Source: JABDLO01 sp041749255
GTDB lineage: Bacteria; Bacteroidota; Bacteroidia; Chitinophagales; Saprospiraceae
DNA: 64,000 bases
NCBI GenBank assembly: GCA_041749255.1
Contig: JBGTBR010000087.1
Span: forward strand, 1 to 64,000
Direction: 5' to 3'
Below are positions 53,995 to 63,345 of the stretch, piece by piece. The position numbers and the translations under genes are program-made. Numbering within the stretch: the first letter of the stretch is position 1; each line of letters begins with the position of its first letter. The notes under the pieces are model-generated. The model saw only the letters and a list, made by a program, of their open reading frames with translations. It had not been told where the DNA came from and ran no database searches.

Positions 53995-54495
53995 ATGACG
54001 ACACCAATCTTATTTACAAAATCGACTAAAAGTGTAGGTATAGCAATAATACTGACTTTTCTATTTGGTCCTCTTGGACTATTCTACGCTAGTGTATCAG
54101 GAGCACTTATTATGATTTTCACACCAATATTTCTAATCATAATTGCTGTTGTTGGTTTTGCTATAGATATCCCAGTCTTAATTGGGTGGTCATTTGGGCT
54201 TATGTTGCTTTTTCTGTTGACATATTGGTTGATCAGTATGATTTGGGCAGTTTCAAGTGTAATAAGTTACAACCAGGAGATTGAAATCGAAGCCAAAAGA
54301 CAATTTGATTTGTGGAATAAATATCATGAATCAAACCCGAATCAATTTGTAGTAAACATTAACCAAAAGACATCTGGTTTAAGTACATCGGGAAGAGAGA
54401 CCATTGAAATATCGACTAAACCTTATCTCCAGGACTGGTTAAAAAATAATCCCGGAAAAACAATCAATGACTACTTTACAAGATTTGAGAGATAG
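53995..54495 (+). CDS. Small membrane protein with soluble tail, unknown function
   Basis: 166 residues. About three hydrophobic segments lie at 12-105 (SVGIAIILTFLFGPLGLFYASVSGALIMIFTPIFLIIIAVVGFAIDIP; LIGWSFGLMLLFLLTYWLISMIWAVSSVI), followed by a soluble, charged tail (about 105-166). The LTFLFGPLGLFYAS motif resembles TM2-like domains. No function is assigned. Confidence 0.65.
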   Translation: MTTPILFTKSTKSVGIAIILTFLFGPLGLFYASVSGALIMIFTPIFLIIIAVVGFAIDIPVLIGWSFGLMLLFLLTYWLISMIWAVSSVISYNQEIEIEAKRQFDLWNKYHESNPNQFVVNINQKTSGLSTSGRETIEISTKPYLQDWLKNNPGKTINDYFTRFER

Positions 54496-54660
54496 ATAGG
54501 AATCAGTTCAATGAAAAAGATAAAGTCGAGCGAGGTTAGGTTCGGGGTGGATGATTTTTTGGATGATATTTGAAAAAGGACATGAATTTGCTTTTATTGC
54601 ATATACATTTGATTATTTAGCTGTAATAACATTAGATATCTTAATAAAATACAAATAGCA

Positions 54661-55008
54661 ATGGTTACAATAAAAAAACATGCAGACAACTTCATATTTG
54701 AAGTAAAAGGATTACACAAACTTTGGGCACTTAAAAGTCAGATAACCATTCCCAAAGAAAATATTATTAGAGCTTATCCAAATCAAGAGAACCTCAATTG
54801 GATAAAAGGTTTAAGAATGCCTGGTACGCACATTCCAGGATTAATTACTTCAGGATCGTACATTTTAAAAGACGGAACCATATTCTGTGATGTGGTAGAT
54901 CATGAAAAGAGTATTGTGGTTGAACTAAAAGACAATCATTACAAAAAATTAATTATAGAAGTTGATAATGTGAAAGAAGCCATAAGCATCCTGACAAGCG
55001 AGGAATGA
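54661..55008 (+). CDS. PH-like-domain protein
   Basis: 115 residues, without signal or membrane segment. VTIKKHADNFIFEVKGLHKLWALKSQITIPKENIIRAYPNQ, then PGTHIPGLITSGSYILKDGTIFCDVVDHEKSIVVELKDNHYKKLIIEVDN: the length and alternating strands resemble a bacterial pleckstrin-homology-like fold that I recall from Firmicutes as well. The function is unknown. Confidence 0.65.
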   Translation: MVTIKKHADNFIFEVKGLHKLWALKSQITIPKENIIRAYPNQENLNWIKGLRMPGTHIPGLITSGSYILKDGTIFCDVVDHEKSIVVELKDNHYKKLIIEVDNVKEAISILTSEE

Positions 55009-55106
55009 CACAGAATTTTTATAAAAGAATAAAGGGTGTCAAAAAAGGAAATGATATTTTTACTTAGAAGTGAAAAGGGCTAAAAGTAAAAATAGATCAA
55101 CCCCAA

Positions 55107-55469
55107 ATGAAAAATGAAATAGATAGATATATTGAGCAGTTTCCGGAGGAAGTTCAAGACATTCTGCATACAATAAGAAAAATAATAAAGGTCAATGCAC
55201 CTGATGCCATTGAAATGATAGCTTATGGTATCCCTTCTTACAAGACAAATAAAAAGCCATTGGTTTATTTTGCAGCCTTTAAAAATCATATTGGATTTTA
55301 TGCAACACCCACGGGACACAGTGAATTTCAAGAAGAATTTTCAAAGTACAAACAAGGAAAAGGCTCAGTTCAATTTCCTCTTGACAAGCCAATACCTTAT
55401 GACCTTATTGAAAGAATTGTACAATACCGAGTGACAGAAAACAGCAATATGCAAAGAAGCGATAATTAA
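55107..55469 (+). CDS. DUF1801 / YdhG-like protein
   Basis: 120 residues. EIDRYIEQFPEEVQDILHTIRKIIKVNAPDAIEMIAYGIPSYKTNKKPLVYFAAFKNHIGFYATPTGHSEF is the DUF1801 pattern, to which B. subtilis YdhG and frataxin-like iron chaperones (Fra/YdhG) belong. An iron-handling role is known for YdhG only; here it is not tested. The gene lies among other small genes with 20-100 base gaps. Confidence 0.85.
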   Translation: MKNEIDRYIEQFPEEVQDILHTIRKIIKVNAPDAIEMIAYGIPSYKTNKKPLVYFAAFKNHIGFYATPTGHSEFQEEFSKYKQGKGSVQFPLDKPIPYDLIERIVQYRVTENSNMQRSDN

Positions 55470-55490
55470 TTTTTTTTAACTGACACCATT

Positions 55491-55922
55491 ATGCATATAA
55501 TTGGATACATCTTGTTGGCTATACATTTCCTGTTATTCTTTTGGGCAGCAGGAGGAACCATAGAGATGATTTTTGATCAAGTACCGTGGAAACCTTTTAC
55601 CAATCCCGAGTTTCCATTTTGGGTATTGGTTATCCATTGGGGTTCTGTTCTGTTTGCTTGTGTTAGTTTTATTTACGGTTATTTTACACATTATAGCAAA
55701 ACACCTCAAATTATGGCTATTGGTTACGGGCTCATGGCATTGGTATGTATCATTGAAACCTTTGGCTATATGACAAGCAAAACGAAATATATTGCAATGG
55801 GAGCGGAGTTTATGGCTTATATTATTATTCTGATTCTCTTATTTAATAATAGCTATCTTATTTCCGAAGTACCTAATGCCTCAGAAAAAAATCTACTGAA
55901 AACCTTCGAGAGTTTAGAATGA
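55491..55922 (+). CDS. Four-helix membrane protein of unknown function
   Basis: 143 residues with four hydrophobic segments (HIIGYILLAIHFLLFFWAAGG, FWVLVIHWGSVLFACVSFIYG, MAIGYGLMALVCIIETFGYM, AEFMAYIIILILLFNN) and one conserved-looking His-x-x-x-x-x-x-x in helix 2. It starts 21 bases after the DUF1801 stop and may be co-transcribed. No family is recognised. Confidence 0.7.
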   Translation: MHIIGYILLAIHFLLFFWAAGGTIEMIFDQVPWKPFTNPEFPFWVLVIHWGSVLFACVSFIYGYFTHYSKTPQIMAIGYGLMALVCIIETFGYMTSKTKYIAMGAEFMAYIIILILLFNNSYLISEVPNASEKNLLKTFESLE

Positions 55923-56105
55923 CTTTAGATTGGATGCTTTCAGTATACCATCATTTTCTAATCATGAAGTTTAATACCGGTACTGGTGACCATTAAATGA
56001 CGCTATTTCCCATATCCCTGGACGCTGCCATGAAGTAGACATTGAATGCAATAGATATGTGAAGTTTAGCGGAGAGCCTTGAGAAGATTTTAACGAAATG
56101 ATATT

Positions 56106-56147
56106 ATGGACATAATCGGTTATCCAACCATTGACAAAGTAAGTAAA
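56106..56147 (+). pseudogene. Vestige of a DUF6624-family gene
   Basis: MDIIGYPTIDKVSK matches the SIGYPTIDKVGK segment of the intact DUF6624 gene at 46005, and 23 bases (56115-56137) are identical in both. Nothing further of the gene remains on either side. Confidence 0.5.
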
Positions 56148-56252
56148 AGTAGCCCGTTAAATAACTTGGTTAATTATTTAACTTTCAATCGCAACTCCGA
56201 TGCACTCTCATAAAAGAGCATCCTAATTAAAATAATCGTATTTTTGCGGATT

Positions 56253-56666
56253 ATGCTTAAGAAGTTCGTATCCCTATTATTGTTATATACTGCACTTGCA
56301 ATAATGCTTGGGCATAATCTTATTCCGCATCATCACCACCATTTTGAGCATGAAGCAGGTTCACATCATCACGATGACGGGCACCATGAAAACAATGATG
56401 CAGAAGATGAAAGTGATGATTGGGGACATTTCTTTGAGGGTTTGCAGCACGGTGCGGAAGGTCTTACGTTTATTACCAGTCATAGTTCATCTAATATTTA
56501 TTTAAAACAAATTCCGCAATTCGCTGCACTTCATACCACGAATTTTATTTTTATTCAGTTTTTCATTGAAGCCCGGCAAAATGCACCGCCTTCCATTGCC
56601 TATTTTTACATTTCTCAAAATTTTCTCCCCTGCGGGCTGAGAGCTCCTCCCATTTTCATCGTTTAG
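56253..56666 (+). CDS. Small His-rich protein at the head of the RND efflux operon
   Basis: About 137 residues from the ATG at 56253. A hydrophobic N-terminus (LLLLYTALAIMLGHNLIPHH) is followed by a His/Asp/Glu cluster (HHHHHFEHEAGSHHHDDGHHENND), which looks able to bind divalent metals. The C-terminus ends FLPCGLRAPP, a tail I recall from other Bacteroidota genes next to metal pumps. It is probably periplasmic. It precedes the His-rich lipoprotein and the RND genes, which supports a metal-related role. TATTTTTG at 56239-56246 matches the -7 motif, with a very short leader. Confidence 0.72.
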   Translation: MLKKFVSLLLLYTALAIMLGHNLIPHHHHHFEHEAGSHHHDDGHHENNDAEDESDDWGHFFEGLQHGAEGLTFITSHSSSNIYLKQIPQFAALHTTNFIFIQFFIEARQNAPPSIAYFYISQNFLPCGLRAPPIFIV

Positions 56667-56694
56667 TATCCTTTGTTTTTTCAAAAGGAGTTTC

Positions 56695-56732
56695 CACTTG
56701 TTAATTCATTTAACAAGTGCCTATTCTATTTT
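56695..56732 (+). terminator. Intercistronic hairpin with U-tract before the His-rich lipoprotein gene
   Basis: CACTTGTTAA (56695-56704) pairs with TTAACAAGTG (56710-56719) over a 5-base loop, followed by a T-rich stretch. It could end transcription of the upstream gene or attenuate the RND operon. Confidence 0.55.
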
Positions 56733-56755
56733 TTTCAATTCAAAATATTTTAAAT

Positions 56756-57046
56756 ATGACTAAGTACATTTTATCATTGGCTTTTGCAGCCATTTTATTT
56801 GCCGGATGTGTTGACAAAAAAAACAAAGAACATTCTCACGATGGTGAATCTACTCACGAGCATACCAAAGGTACACATACACACCAAGATGGCTCGGTAC
56901 ACGAAGACCACCAAGATGTGGAACACCACCACCAGGAGGAATTTAAGGTAGAAAGCGACAGTTCTGCTGTGAAAAAAGACAGTTCTACTGTGAAAACTGA
57001 AAAGGAGCAAGGCCGCAGTCACGATGACGGCAGTCATAACCATTAA
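56756..57046 (+). CDS. His-rich lipoprotein of the RND efflux operon
   Basis: About 96 residues from the ATG at 56756. The signal MTKYILSLAFAAILFAGC is a lipoprotein signal with the Cys at residue 18. The mature part carries many His residues (HSHDGESTHEHTKGTHTHQDGSVHEDHQDVEHHH) and a Ser/Lys/Val-rich end. It could chelate metal near the membrane and pass it to the pump adaptor, whose own N-terminus is also His-rich. This is an inference from composition and position. Confidence 0.8.
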   Translation: MTKYILSLAFAAILFAGCVDKKNKEHSHDGESTHEHTKGTHTHQDGSVHEDHQDVEHHHQEEFKVESDSSAVKKDSSTVKTEKEQGRSHDDGSHNH

Positions 57047-57069
57047 TCACCATTAAATTCTTTCGAGCG

Positions 57070-58575
57070 ATGAAGAAAGTATCAATTTTGATGGCTGTGT
57101 TTGCAATGTTATATGCCGGTTGTGTCAACAAAACAGCAGACGATCACGGTCACGAACACGAAGCAGGCGGTTTAGAACCGCTTGCTCACACTGTGTATTC
57201 CGACAAAACAGAATTATTTGTAGAATTTAAACCTCTTGTAGTAGGCAGTAAATCTAATTTTGCAGCCCACTTTACCATTTTAGGTGAACGGTTTTTACCC
57301 TTATCTATGGGGAAAGTGACTGTCAGCCTTATTGTTGGGGAAAGCGGCATTCGCAATAGTGCCGATACGGCAAGCTCACCTGGTATTTTCAGATTGGCTT
57401 TAGTACCGAAATCCGCAGGAAAAGGTTTGCTAGTTTTTGACATAGAAACAGAAATCTATAATGACCAGATAGTTATAGACAATATTACTGTGTATGAAGA
57501 TGAACATTCCGCATTCGACAATCGAACAGAAATAACCATATCGGACGAAATTGCTTACCTAAAAGAACAAGCCTGGAAAGTAGAATTTGCCAATGCTCAA
57601 GTTGTAAAAACTGCTTTCTCCGATATTATCAAAACAAGTGGGCAAATACTTTCTGCTCCCGGTGATGAAATGGTGATAGCAGCCAGTGCGATGGGAATTG
57701 TACGCTTTACTGGAAACAAAACAATAATCGGTTCAGAAGTTTCTCAAAATACATCCTTATTCACTATTTCAGGAGGTAATCTTGCCGAAAACAATCTGGA
57801 TGCTAATTTCAAAGAAGCAAAAGCCAATTTTGACAAAACAAAAGCAAATTATGAACGCGCGAAAGAATTAGTTAACGATAAAATCATATCTGAAGCAGCC
57901 TATTTAGAGGCTAAAAATGCTTTTGATAATGCCCAAATTGCTTTCAATGCAATGGGAAAAAACTATTCGGCATCCGGACAAACAGTGCGCTCACCGATAG
58001 GTGGTTTTATTAAAAATATTTTAGTAAATGAAGGCCAATTTGTAGAAGCAGGAACACCCCTTGCCGTGGTTTCCAAAAACAAAAAACTGATACTTGAAGC
58101 AAGTGTTTCACAAAAATATTTCAGCAAACTTCCCACTATTTCATCTGCAAATTTTAAACCTATTGGTTCAGAACAAGTATTTGATACCCAAATGTTGAAT
58201 GGTAGAATAATTTCATTTGGTAAAAGTACTTTAGCCAATTCGGTTTTTCTTCCAATCACTTTTGAAATTGACAATATTGGAAACCTTATTTCAGGATCCG
58301 TGGCAGAGGTCTATTTAAAATCTACTCCCATTCCAAATGCGTTAGTGATTCCCGTTTCAGCTATAATGGAAGAACAAGGTAATTTCTATGTATATGTGCA
58401 ACTAGGTGGTGAAAGTTTTCAAAAGCGGGACATTAAAATTGGTGCAAATGATGGAGAAAACGTGCAGGTGCTTTCAGGTGTAAGTGAAGGTGAACGGGTG
58501 GTAACCAAGGGTGCGTATCAAATTAAACTTTCGTCTGCATCTGGTGAACTTCCTGCACATGGTCACGAACATTAA
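57070..58575 (+). CDS. RND periplasmic adaptor (CusB/CzcB-like) with His-rich N-terminus
   Basis: 501 residues. The lipoprotein signal (MLYAGC, Cys at 17) is followed by a His-rich stretch (DDHGHEHEAGG) and an N-terminal domain typical of heavy-metal adaptors. The membrane-fusion part has the lipoyl half and coiled coil (ANFKEAKANFDKTKANYERAKELVNDKIISEAAYLEAKNAFDNAQIAFNAMG), then VRSPIGGFIKNILVNEGQFVEAGTPL and the beta-barrel. It ends with HGHEH. It connects the RND pump to the outer-membrane channel. Transcribed with the pump gene 13 bases downstream. Confidence 0.92.
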   Translation: MKKVSILMAVFAMLYAGCVNKTADDHGHEHEAGGLEPLAHTVYSDKTELFVEFKPLVVGSKSNFAAHFTILGERFLPLSMGKVTVSLIVGESGIRNSADTASSPGIFRLALVPKSAGKGLLVFDIETEIYNDQIVIDNITVYEDEHSAFDNRTEITISDEIAYLKEQAWKVEFANAQVVKTAFSDIIKTSGQILSAPGDEMVIAASAMGIVRFTGNKTIIGSEVSQNTSLFTISGGNLAENNLDANFKEAKANFDKTKANYERAKELVNDKIISEAAYLEAKNAFDNAQIAFNAMGKNYSASGQTVRSPIGGFIKNILVNEGQFVEAGTPLAVVSKNKKLILEASVSQKYFSKLPTISSANFKPIGSEQVFDTQMLNGRIISFGKSTLANSVFLPITFEIDNIGNLISGSVAEVYLKSTPIPNALVIPVSAIMEEQGNFYVYVQLGGESFQKRDIKIGANDGENVQVLSGVSEGERVVTKGAYQIKLSSASGELPAHGHEH

Positions 58576-58587
58576 AAACAGGAAATT

Positions 58588-61500
58588 ATGTTAAACAAAA
58601 TAATACATTTCGCACTCAACAATAGGTTGCTTATAGTTGTAGCCTCAGTGGTGTTGATTGTGTTTGGCTCGTATGAAGCCTCAAGAATGGATGTGGATGT
58701 TTTTCCTGATCTTACAGCTCCAACTGTGGTTGTGCTTACAGAAGCCCACGGAATGGCTCCTGAAGAAGTTGAGAAACTGGTTACCTTTCCCTTAGAAACT
58801 TCAGTAAATGGAGCAACCAATGTGCGCAGGGTAAGAAGTTCTTCTTCAGCAGGGATTTCCATTGTTTGGGTAGAGTTTGAATGGAATACCGATATTTTCA
58901 AAGCTCGGCAGATTGTCAATGAGAAAATAAGTGCCATTGGTGAAAAATTGCCAAATGGGGTTGGCAATCCTACGCTTGCTCCACAATCGAGCATTATGGG
59001 CGAGATCATGCTTATTAGTTTAACGGCTGATTCCACCGACCAAATGGACTTGCGAACCATTGCCGATTGGACAATACGCCCAAGATTACTGGCAACAGGT
59101 GGTGTGGCCCAGGTTATTGTAATTGGTGGAGAATACAAGCAATATCAAGTATTGGCATCTCCCATTAAAATGAAGCATTATAATGTTTCACTTCCAGAAC
59201 TGCTCAAAGCAAGTGAAGAAGCAAATGGCAATTCTTCAGGCGGTTTTATCAATCAGTATGGTAATGAATACATCATCAAAGGAATAGGCAGAACCAACTC
59301 TGTGGATGAATTGGGCAAGACGGTTATAAAACGCATTGATGGAAATCCTATAAAAATAGAGGACGTAGCAGAAATAAAAATAGGTGCTGCACCAAAAATT
59401 GGTGATGGTTCGCTAAAAGGAAATCCGGCAGTGATTATGACGGTGATGAAACAGCCAGCCACCAACACGCTTGAACTGACTGACAAAATAGATGAAGCGG
59501 TGGCTGATATGCAGAATAACCTGCCAGGTGATATTCACATCAATACCCAAATATTCAGGCAGTCAGATTTTATAAATGCCTCAATCAGCAACATTCAAAA
59601 GGTTTTGTTGGAAGGAACTGGTTTTGTCGTTATCATTCTCTTTTTATTTCTAATGAATTGGCGGGCAACCGCCATTTCGCTTGTCGCAATTCCTATTTCG
59701 TTAATTGTAGCCATTCTTACTTTAAAATGGTTAGGATTTACTATAAACACAATGAGTTTGGGCGGTATGGCGATTGCCATTGGCGATTTGGTAGATGATG
59801 CCATTATAGATGTTGAAAATGTGTTTAAGCGACTTAAAGAAAATGCCAAAAAACCAATTGAACAACAAGCTAATAAATTGAAAGTCATCTTTGATGCCTC
59901 ATTTGAAATCAGACATTCCATTGTCAATGCTACATTCATCATCATCGTAGCGTTTCTGCCGTTGTTTTTCCTTTCAGGAATGGAAGGAAAATTATTAGCT
60001 CCTTTGGGCATCGCATTTATTGTTGCCTTATTCGCTTCATTAATCGTAGCCATTACTATTACTCCGGTTCTATGTAGCTATTTGCTCACCAACGAAAAGA
60101 TGTTACAAAAACAACACAAGGAAAGTTTGTTGGTTGAACAATTGCAAAAAATATATGGCAGATTATTGGAAAGTGCCATGCGTTGGAAAAAAGCAGTGGT
60201 TTTATGCAGTATAGGATTGTTTGTTTTAGCCCTTCTTGCATTCACTCAATTAGGTAGAAGTTTCTTACCTGAATTTAACGAAGGTTCATTGGTAGTAAGT
60301 GCTGTGAGTTTGCCCGGTATTTCATTAGAAGAAAGTAATAAAATAGGAGTAAACATTGAAAAAACATTGCTTACTGTTCCTGAAATAAACATAACAACCA
60401 GAAGAACTGGAAGGGCAGAATTAGACGAACATGCACAAGGTGTAAATGCTTCTGAAATTGACGCACCTTTTACTTTGGGAGACAGAAGTCGTGGCGATTT
60501 TATGGAAGATATAAGAGAAAAACTCGCAGGTGTATCAGGTGCTAATATTACCATTGGACAACCCATAGGTCACAGAATAGACCATATGCTGTCAGGCACA
60601 CGTGCCAATATTGCTATCAAGATATTTGGAAATGACCTGAACAAATTATTTTCACTTTCCAACCAAATCAAAAATAAAATTGAAGGTGTCGAAGGTTTGG
60701 TAGATATAAGTGTGGAGCAACAGATAGAAATTCCACAAATTCAAATAAAAGCCAAACGAGATTTACTAAACCATTACGGTATAACCATCGGTGCATTTAA
60801 TGAATTTATTGATGTTGCCATTGCAGGAGAAAAGGTATCTGACATTTATGAAGGTGCTAAAACTTTTGAGTTAATCGTGCGATTGGATGAAGCTAGCAGG
60901 TCTAAAATTCAAGAATTAGAAAATATTCTTATTGACACAGAAGGCGGTCTAAAAATACCCCTGCATTATATAGCGGACATTGTGAGTACATCAGGTCCCA
61001 ATACCATAAATAGGGAAAATGTGGAGAGAAAGACGGTAGTTTCAGCAAACGTAGCCGGGCGTGATCAAAAAAGTGCGGTGGAAGAGATCCAGAAGATAAT
61101 AAATGAAGGAATCCTGCTCCCGGAAGGGTATCATATAGAATATGGTGGTCAATTTGAAGCAGAAGCGGAAGCATCCAAAACTTTATTTTTCGCTTCCTTG
61201 CTTTCCATTTTAGTCATTTTCCTCATACTATTTCAAGAGTTCAAGAATGTGAAAATAGCAGGTATCGTACTGTTAAATTTACCATTTGCACTCATTGGAG
61301 GAATCTTAAGCATTTACTTTACAAGTAGTATTTTGAGTATCCCTGCCATTATTGGTTTTATCACACTTTTTGGAATCGCCACACGAAATGGTATTTTGTT
61401 GGTGTCGCACTACAAAACCTTACAGGAAGAAGGATTGAATTTATATGATACCATTATTCAAGGATCAATAGATCGTATAAGTCCCATATTAATGACCGCG

Positions 61501-61698
61501 TTAACAGCAGGTCTGGCATTAATACCATTAGCCATAGCAGGAGATTTGCCCGGTAATGAAATACAAAGCCCTATGGCAAAAGTAATTCTGGGCGGACTTC
61601 TCACTTCCACATTGCTCAATATTTTTATTGTGCCGGTGGTGTACTTTTTGTCTAATCACAAAAGTGAAAAGTCAATAGCAAACAGTCACGAATTATGA
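58588..61698 (+). CDS. Heavy-metal RND efflux pump (CusA/CzcA family)
   Basis: 1,036 residues. Two six-helix halves and two large periplasmic loops match RND transporters; the N-terminus has ALNNRLLIVVASVVLIVFGSYEASRMDVDVFPDLTAPTVVVLTEA and the periplasmic domain VNGATNVRRVRSSSSAGISIVWVEFEW, typical of heavy-metal pumps. In TM4 the charged motif reads AIAIGDLVDDAIIDVENVFKRL. It lacks the FG of the CzcA DFGxxVD motif, so the transported metal cannot be named. Proton-driven efflux of a divalent or monovalent metal is the expected function. Confidence 0.95.
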   Translation: MLNKIIHFALNNRLLIVVASVVLIVFGSYEASRMDVDVFPDLTAPTVVVLTEAHGMAPEEVEKLVTFPLETSVNGATNVRRVRSSSSAGISIVWVEFEWNTDIFKARQIVNEKISAIGEKLPNGVGNPTLAPQSSIMGEIMLISLTADSTDQMDLRTIADWTIRPRLLATGGVAQVIVIGGEYKQYQVLASPIKMKHYNVSLPELLKASEEANGNSSGGFINQYGNEYIIKGIGRTNSVDELGKTVIKRIDGNPIKIEDVAEIKIGAAPKIGDGSLKGNPAVIMTVMKQPATNTLELTDKIDEAVADMQNNLPGDIHINTQIFRQSDFINASISNIQKVLLEGTGFVVIILFLFLMNWRATAISLVAIPISLIVAILTLKWLGFTINTMSLGGMAIAIGDLVDDAIIDVENVFKRLKENAKKPIEQQANKLKVIFDASFEIRHSIVNATFIIIVAFLPLFFLSGMEGKLLAPLGIAFIVALFASLIVAITITPVLCSYLLTNEKMLQKQHKESLLVEQLQKIYGRLLESAMRWKKAVVLCSIGLFVLALLAFTQLGRSFLPEFNEGSLVVSAVSLPGISLEESNKIGVNIEKTLLTVPEINITTRRTGRAELDEHAQGVNASEIDAPFTLGDRSRGDFMEDIREKLAGVSGANITIGQPIGHRIDHMLSGTRANIAIKIFGNDLNKLFSLSNQIKNKIEGVEGLVDISVEQQIEIPQIQIKAKRDLLNHYGITIGAFNEFIDVAIAGEKVSDIYEGAKTFELIVRLDEASRSKIQELENILIDTEGGLKIPLHYIADIVSTSGPNTINRENVERKTVVSANVAGRDQKSAVEEIQKIINEGILLPEGYHIEYGGQFEAEAEASKTLFFASLLSILVIFLILFQEFKNVKIAGIVLLNLPFALIGGILSIYFTSSILSIPAIIGFITLFGIATRNGILLVSHYKTLQEEGLNLYDTIIQGSIDRISPILMTALTAGLALIPLAIAGDLPGNEIQSPMAKVILGGLLTSTLLNIFIVPVVYFLSNHKSEKSIANSHEL

Positions 61699-61734
61699 GG
61701 GTTTAACTCATAAAATAATTTAAATATAATTACT

Positions 61735-62970
61735 ATGTTTTTTAATCTGAACCTCCAGAATGTGAAAAGAATATCCATACATTCTCCATTCACTATTCTC
61801 CATTCAATATTTATAATTCAATTGATTCTTTCTGTATCAAATTCTTATGCACAGATAACCATTGATTCTGTTTTGGTGAATGTTGATAAAAACAACAAAA
61901 CCATCATTGCCAATACCAAATATTGGGAAGCTAAAAAACTAAAATATCAAACCGGATTGACCCCTTATAATCCAAAAGTAGATTATGATTATTTGATTGG
62001 TTCACCTGCAAATGCGGGTAATCAAACAGAATTTGCAATTACTCAGACTTTTGATTTTCCGACTGTATATGCTCGAAAGAAGCAGTTGTCCAATGAACAG
62101 TTAAAACAAGCGGAATTTCAAATAAACGCTTACAGACAAGAGGTTTTATTAGAGGCGAAATTGATATGTATTGAATTGATATACCGAAATAAACTCATGA
62201 CGGAATTGACAATTCGAAAGCAAAATACAGAAAAGTGGTTATCAGCCTTTGAGAGAAGATTAGAGAAAGGAGAGGGCAATATTATGGATGTGAATAAAGC
62301 AAAATTGCAACTCATTGAAATCAATGCTTCCATTCAGGAAAATATATCAATCAGTAATCAACGAAACCAAAAATTGACAGAGCTCAACGGAGGAATTCAC
62401 ATTCAGTTTTCAGACACAACTTATTTACTTTTATATATTTCTGATTTTGAAACTTTAGAAAAAGAAATAGAAGCCAAAGACCCGGTGCGAAAATATTTGG
62501 AACAAGAAAAAGTAATCGGTCAGAATGAAGTTGCTGTATCAAAATCTCTTACGCTCCCAAAAATTGATATAGGTTATCGATATCAAACAATTTTAGGTCA
62601 ACAATTTAATGGTGTACATCTTGGTTTGACCATACCGCTTTGGGAAAATAAAAACATTGTAAAGGCTCAACAAGCGGAATTAATAATGAATGAAGCCAAC
62701 CTTCAAGCACATATTCTTGACCATTATTATGACATTAAACAGAAATATGAGCGAATGACTAACTTGAGGATAATATTGGATGAATACCATGCATTATTCT
62801 CGTCATTGAATAATGTTGAACTGTTAGATAAGTCTCTTGCTTTAGGGCATATATCCACCATCGAATATTTTATGGAAATGACTTATTATTATGATGCATT
62901 AAAGTACAATTTAAAAACAGAAATGGAATACAACAAAGTTGTAGCAGAATTATATAAATTTCAATTATGA
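61735..62970 (+). CDS. TolC-like outer membrane channel of the RND system
   Basis: 411 residues with a signal peptide (about 25-41; IIQLILSVSNSYAQ). Two long-helix repeats typical of CusC/CzcC-type outer membrane channels follow (AKLICIELIYRNKLMTELTIRKQNTEKWLSAFERRLEKGEGNIMDVNKAKLQLIEINASIQ; IEYFMEMTYYYDALKYNLKTEMEYNKVVAELYKF). It is the last gene of the RND operon, 37 bases after the pump. Signal region has a low-complexity SIHSPFTILHSIF stretch that might reflect short duplications. Confidence 0.9.
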   Translation: MFFNLNLQNVKRISIHSPFTILHSIFIIQLILSVSNSYAQITIDSVLVNVDKNNKTIIANTKYWEAKKLKYQTGLTPYNPKVDYDYLIGSPANAGNQTEFAITQTFDFPTVYARKKQLSNEQLKQAEFQINAYRQEVLLEAKLICIELIYRNKLMTELTIRKQNTEKWLSAFERRLEKGEGNIMDVNKAKLQLIEINASIQENISISNQRNQKLTELNGGIHIQFSDTTYLLLYISDFETLEKEIEAKDPVRKYLEQEKVIGQNEVAVSKSLTLPKIDIGYRYQTILGQQFNGVHLGLTIPLWENKNIVKAQQAELIMNEANLQAHILDHYYDIKQKYERMTNLRIILDEYHALFSSLNNVELLDKSLALGHISTIEYFMEMTYYYDALKYNLKTEMEYNKVVAELYKFQL

Positions 62971-63345
62971 ACCCAACCCTAAAGCAATTCTGCTCAAAGT
63001 CAAATTTTTCTTTAATATTGCTTTTCCATCCCAAAAAAATATAGAACATTAGCCTACACCAATATACTTTTTAAGGCTGACCTATTAAAATGCAAACCCC
63101 CTGTTTTCCTTTTCAATTAAATACAAAGAAAATGAAAATTAAATCAGCCGCTAATCCTGGTTAGATTTGCCCTGTTAGGTATGTTTTCGTACTACCCGAT
63201 TAAAATCCCAAAAAATGACTATTTTTATAGTAAAATATTAAAAGAGTGTTTACCTCCTCATGGAGTGACTGAAGTTGGGTGCCATTTTTTGTTAAAAGAT
63301 AGAGGAAATAGGATGTTCCGGATAGAGCACTAAATTAAATTTTAG
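62971..63345. other. Intergenic region before the CheB-like gene
   Basis: No gene is seen. TAGATTTG at 63162-63169 matches TAnnTTTG but no -33 partner is clear, so the promoter is uncertain. Confidence 0.35.
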
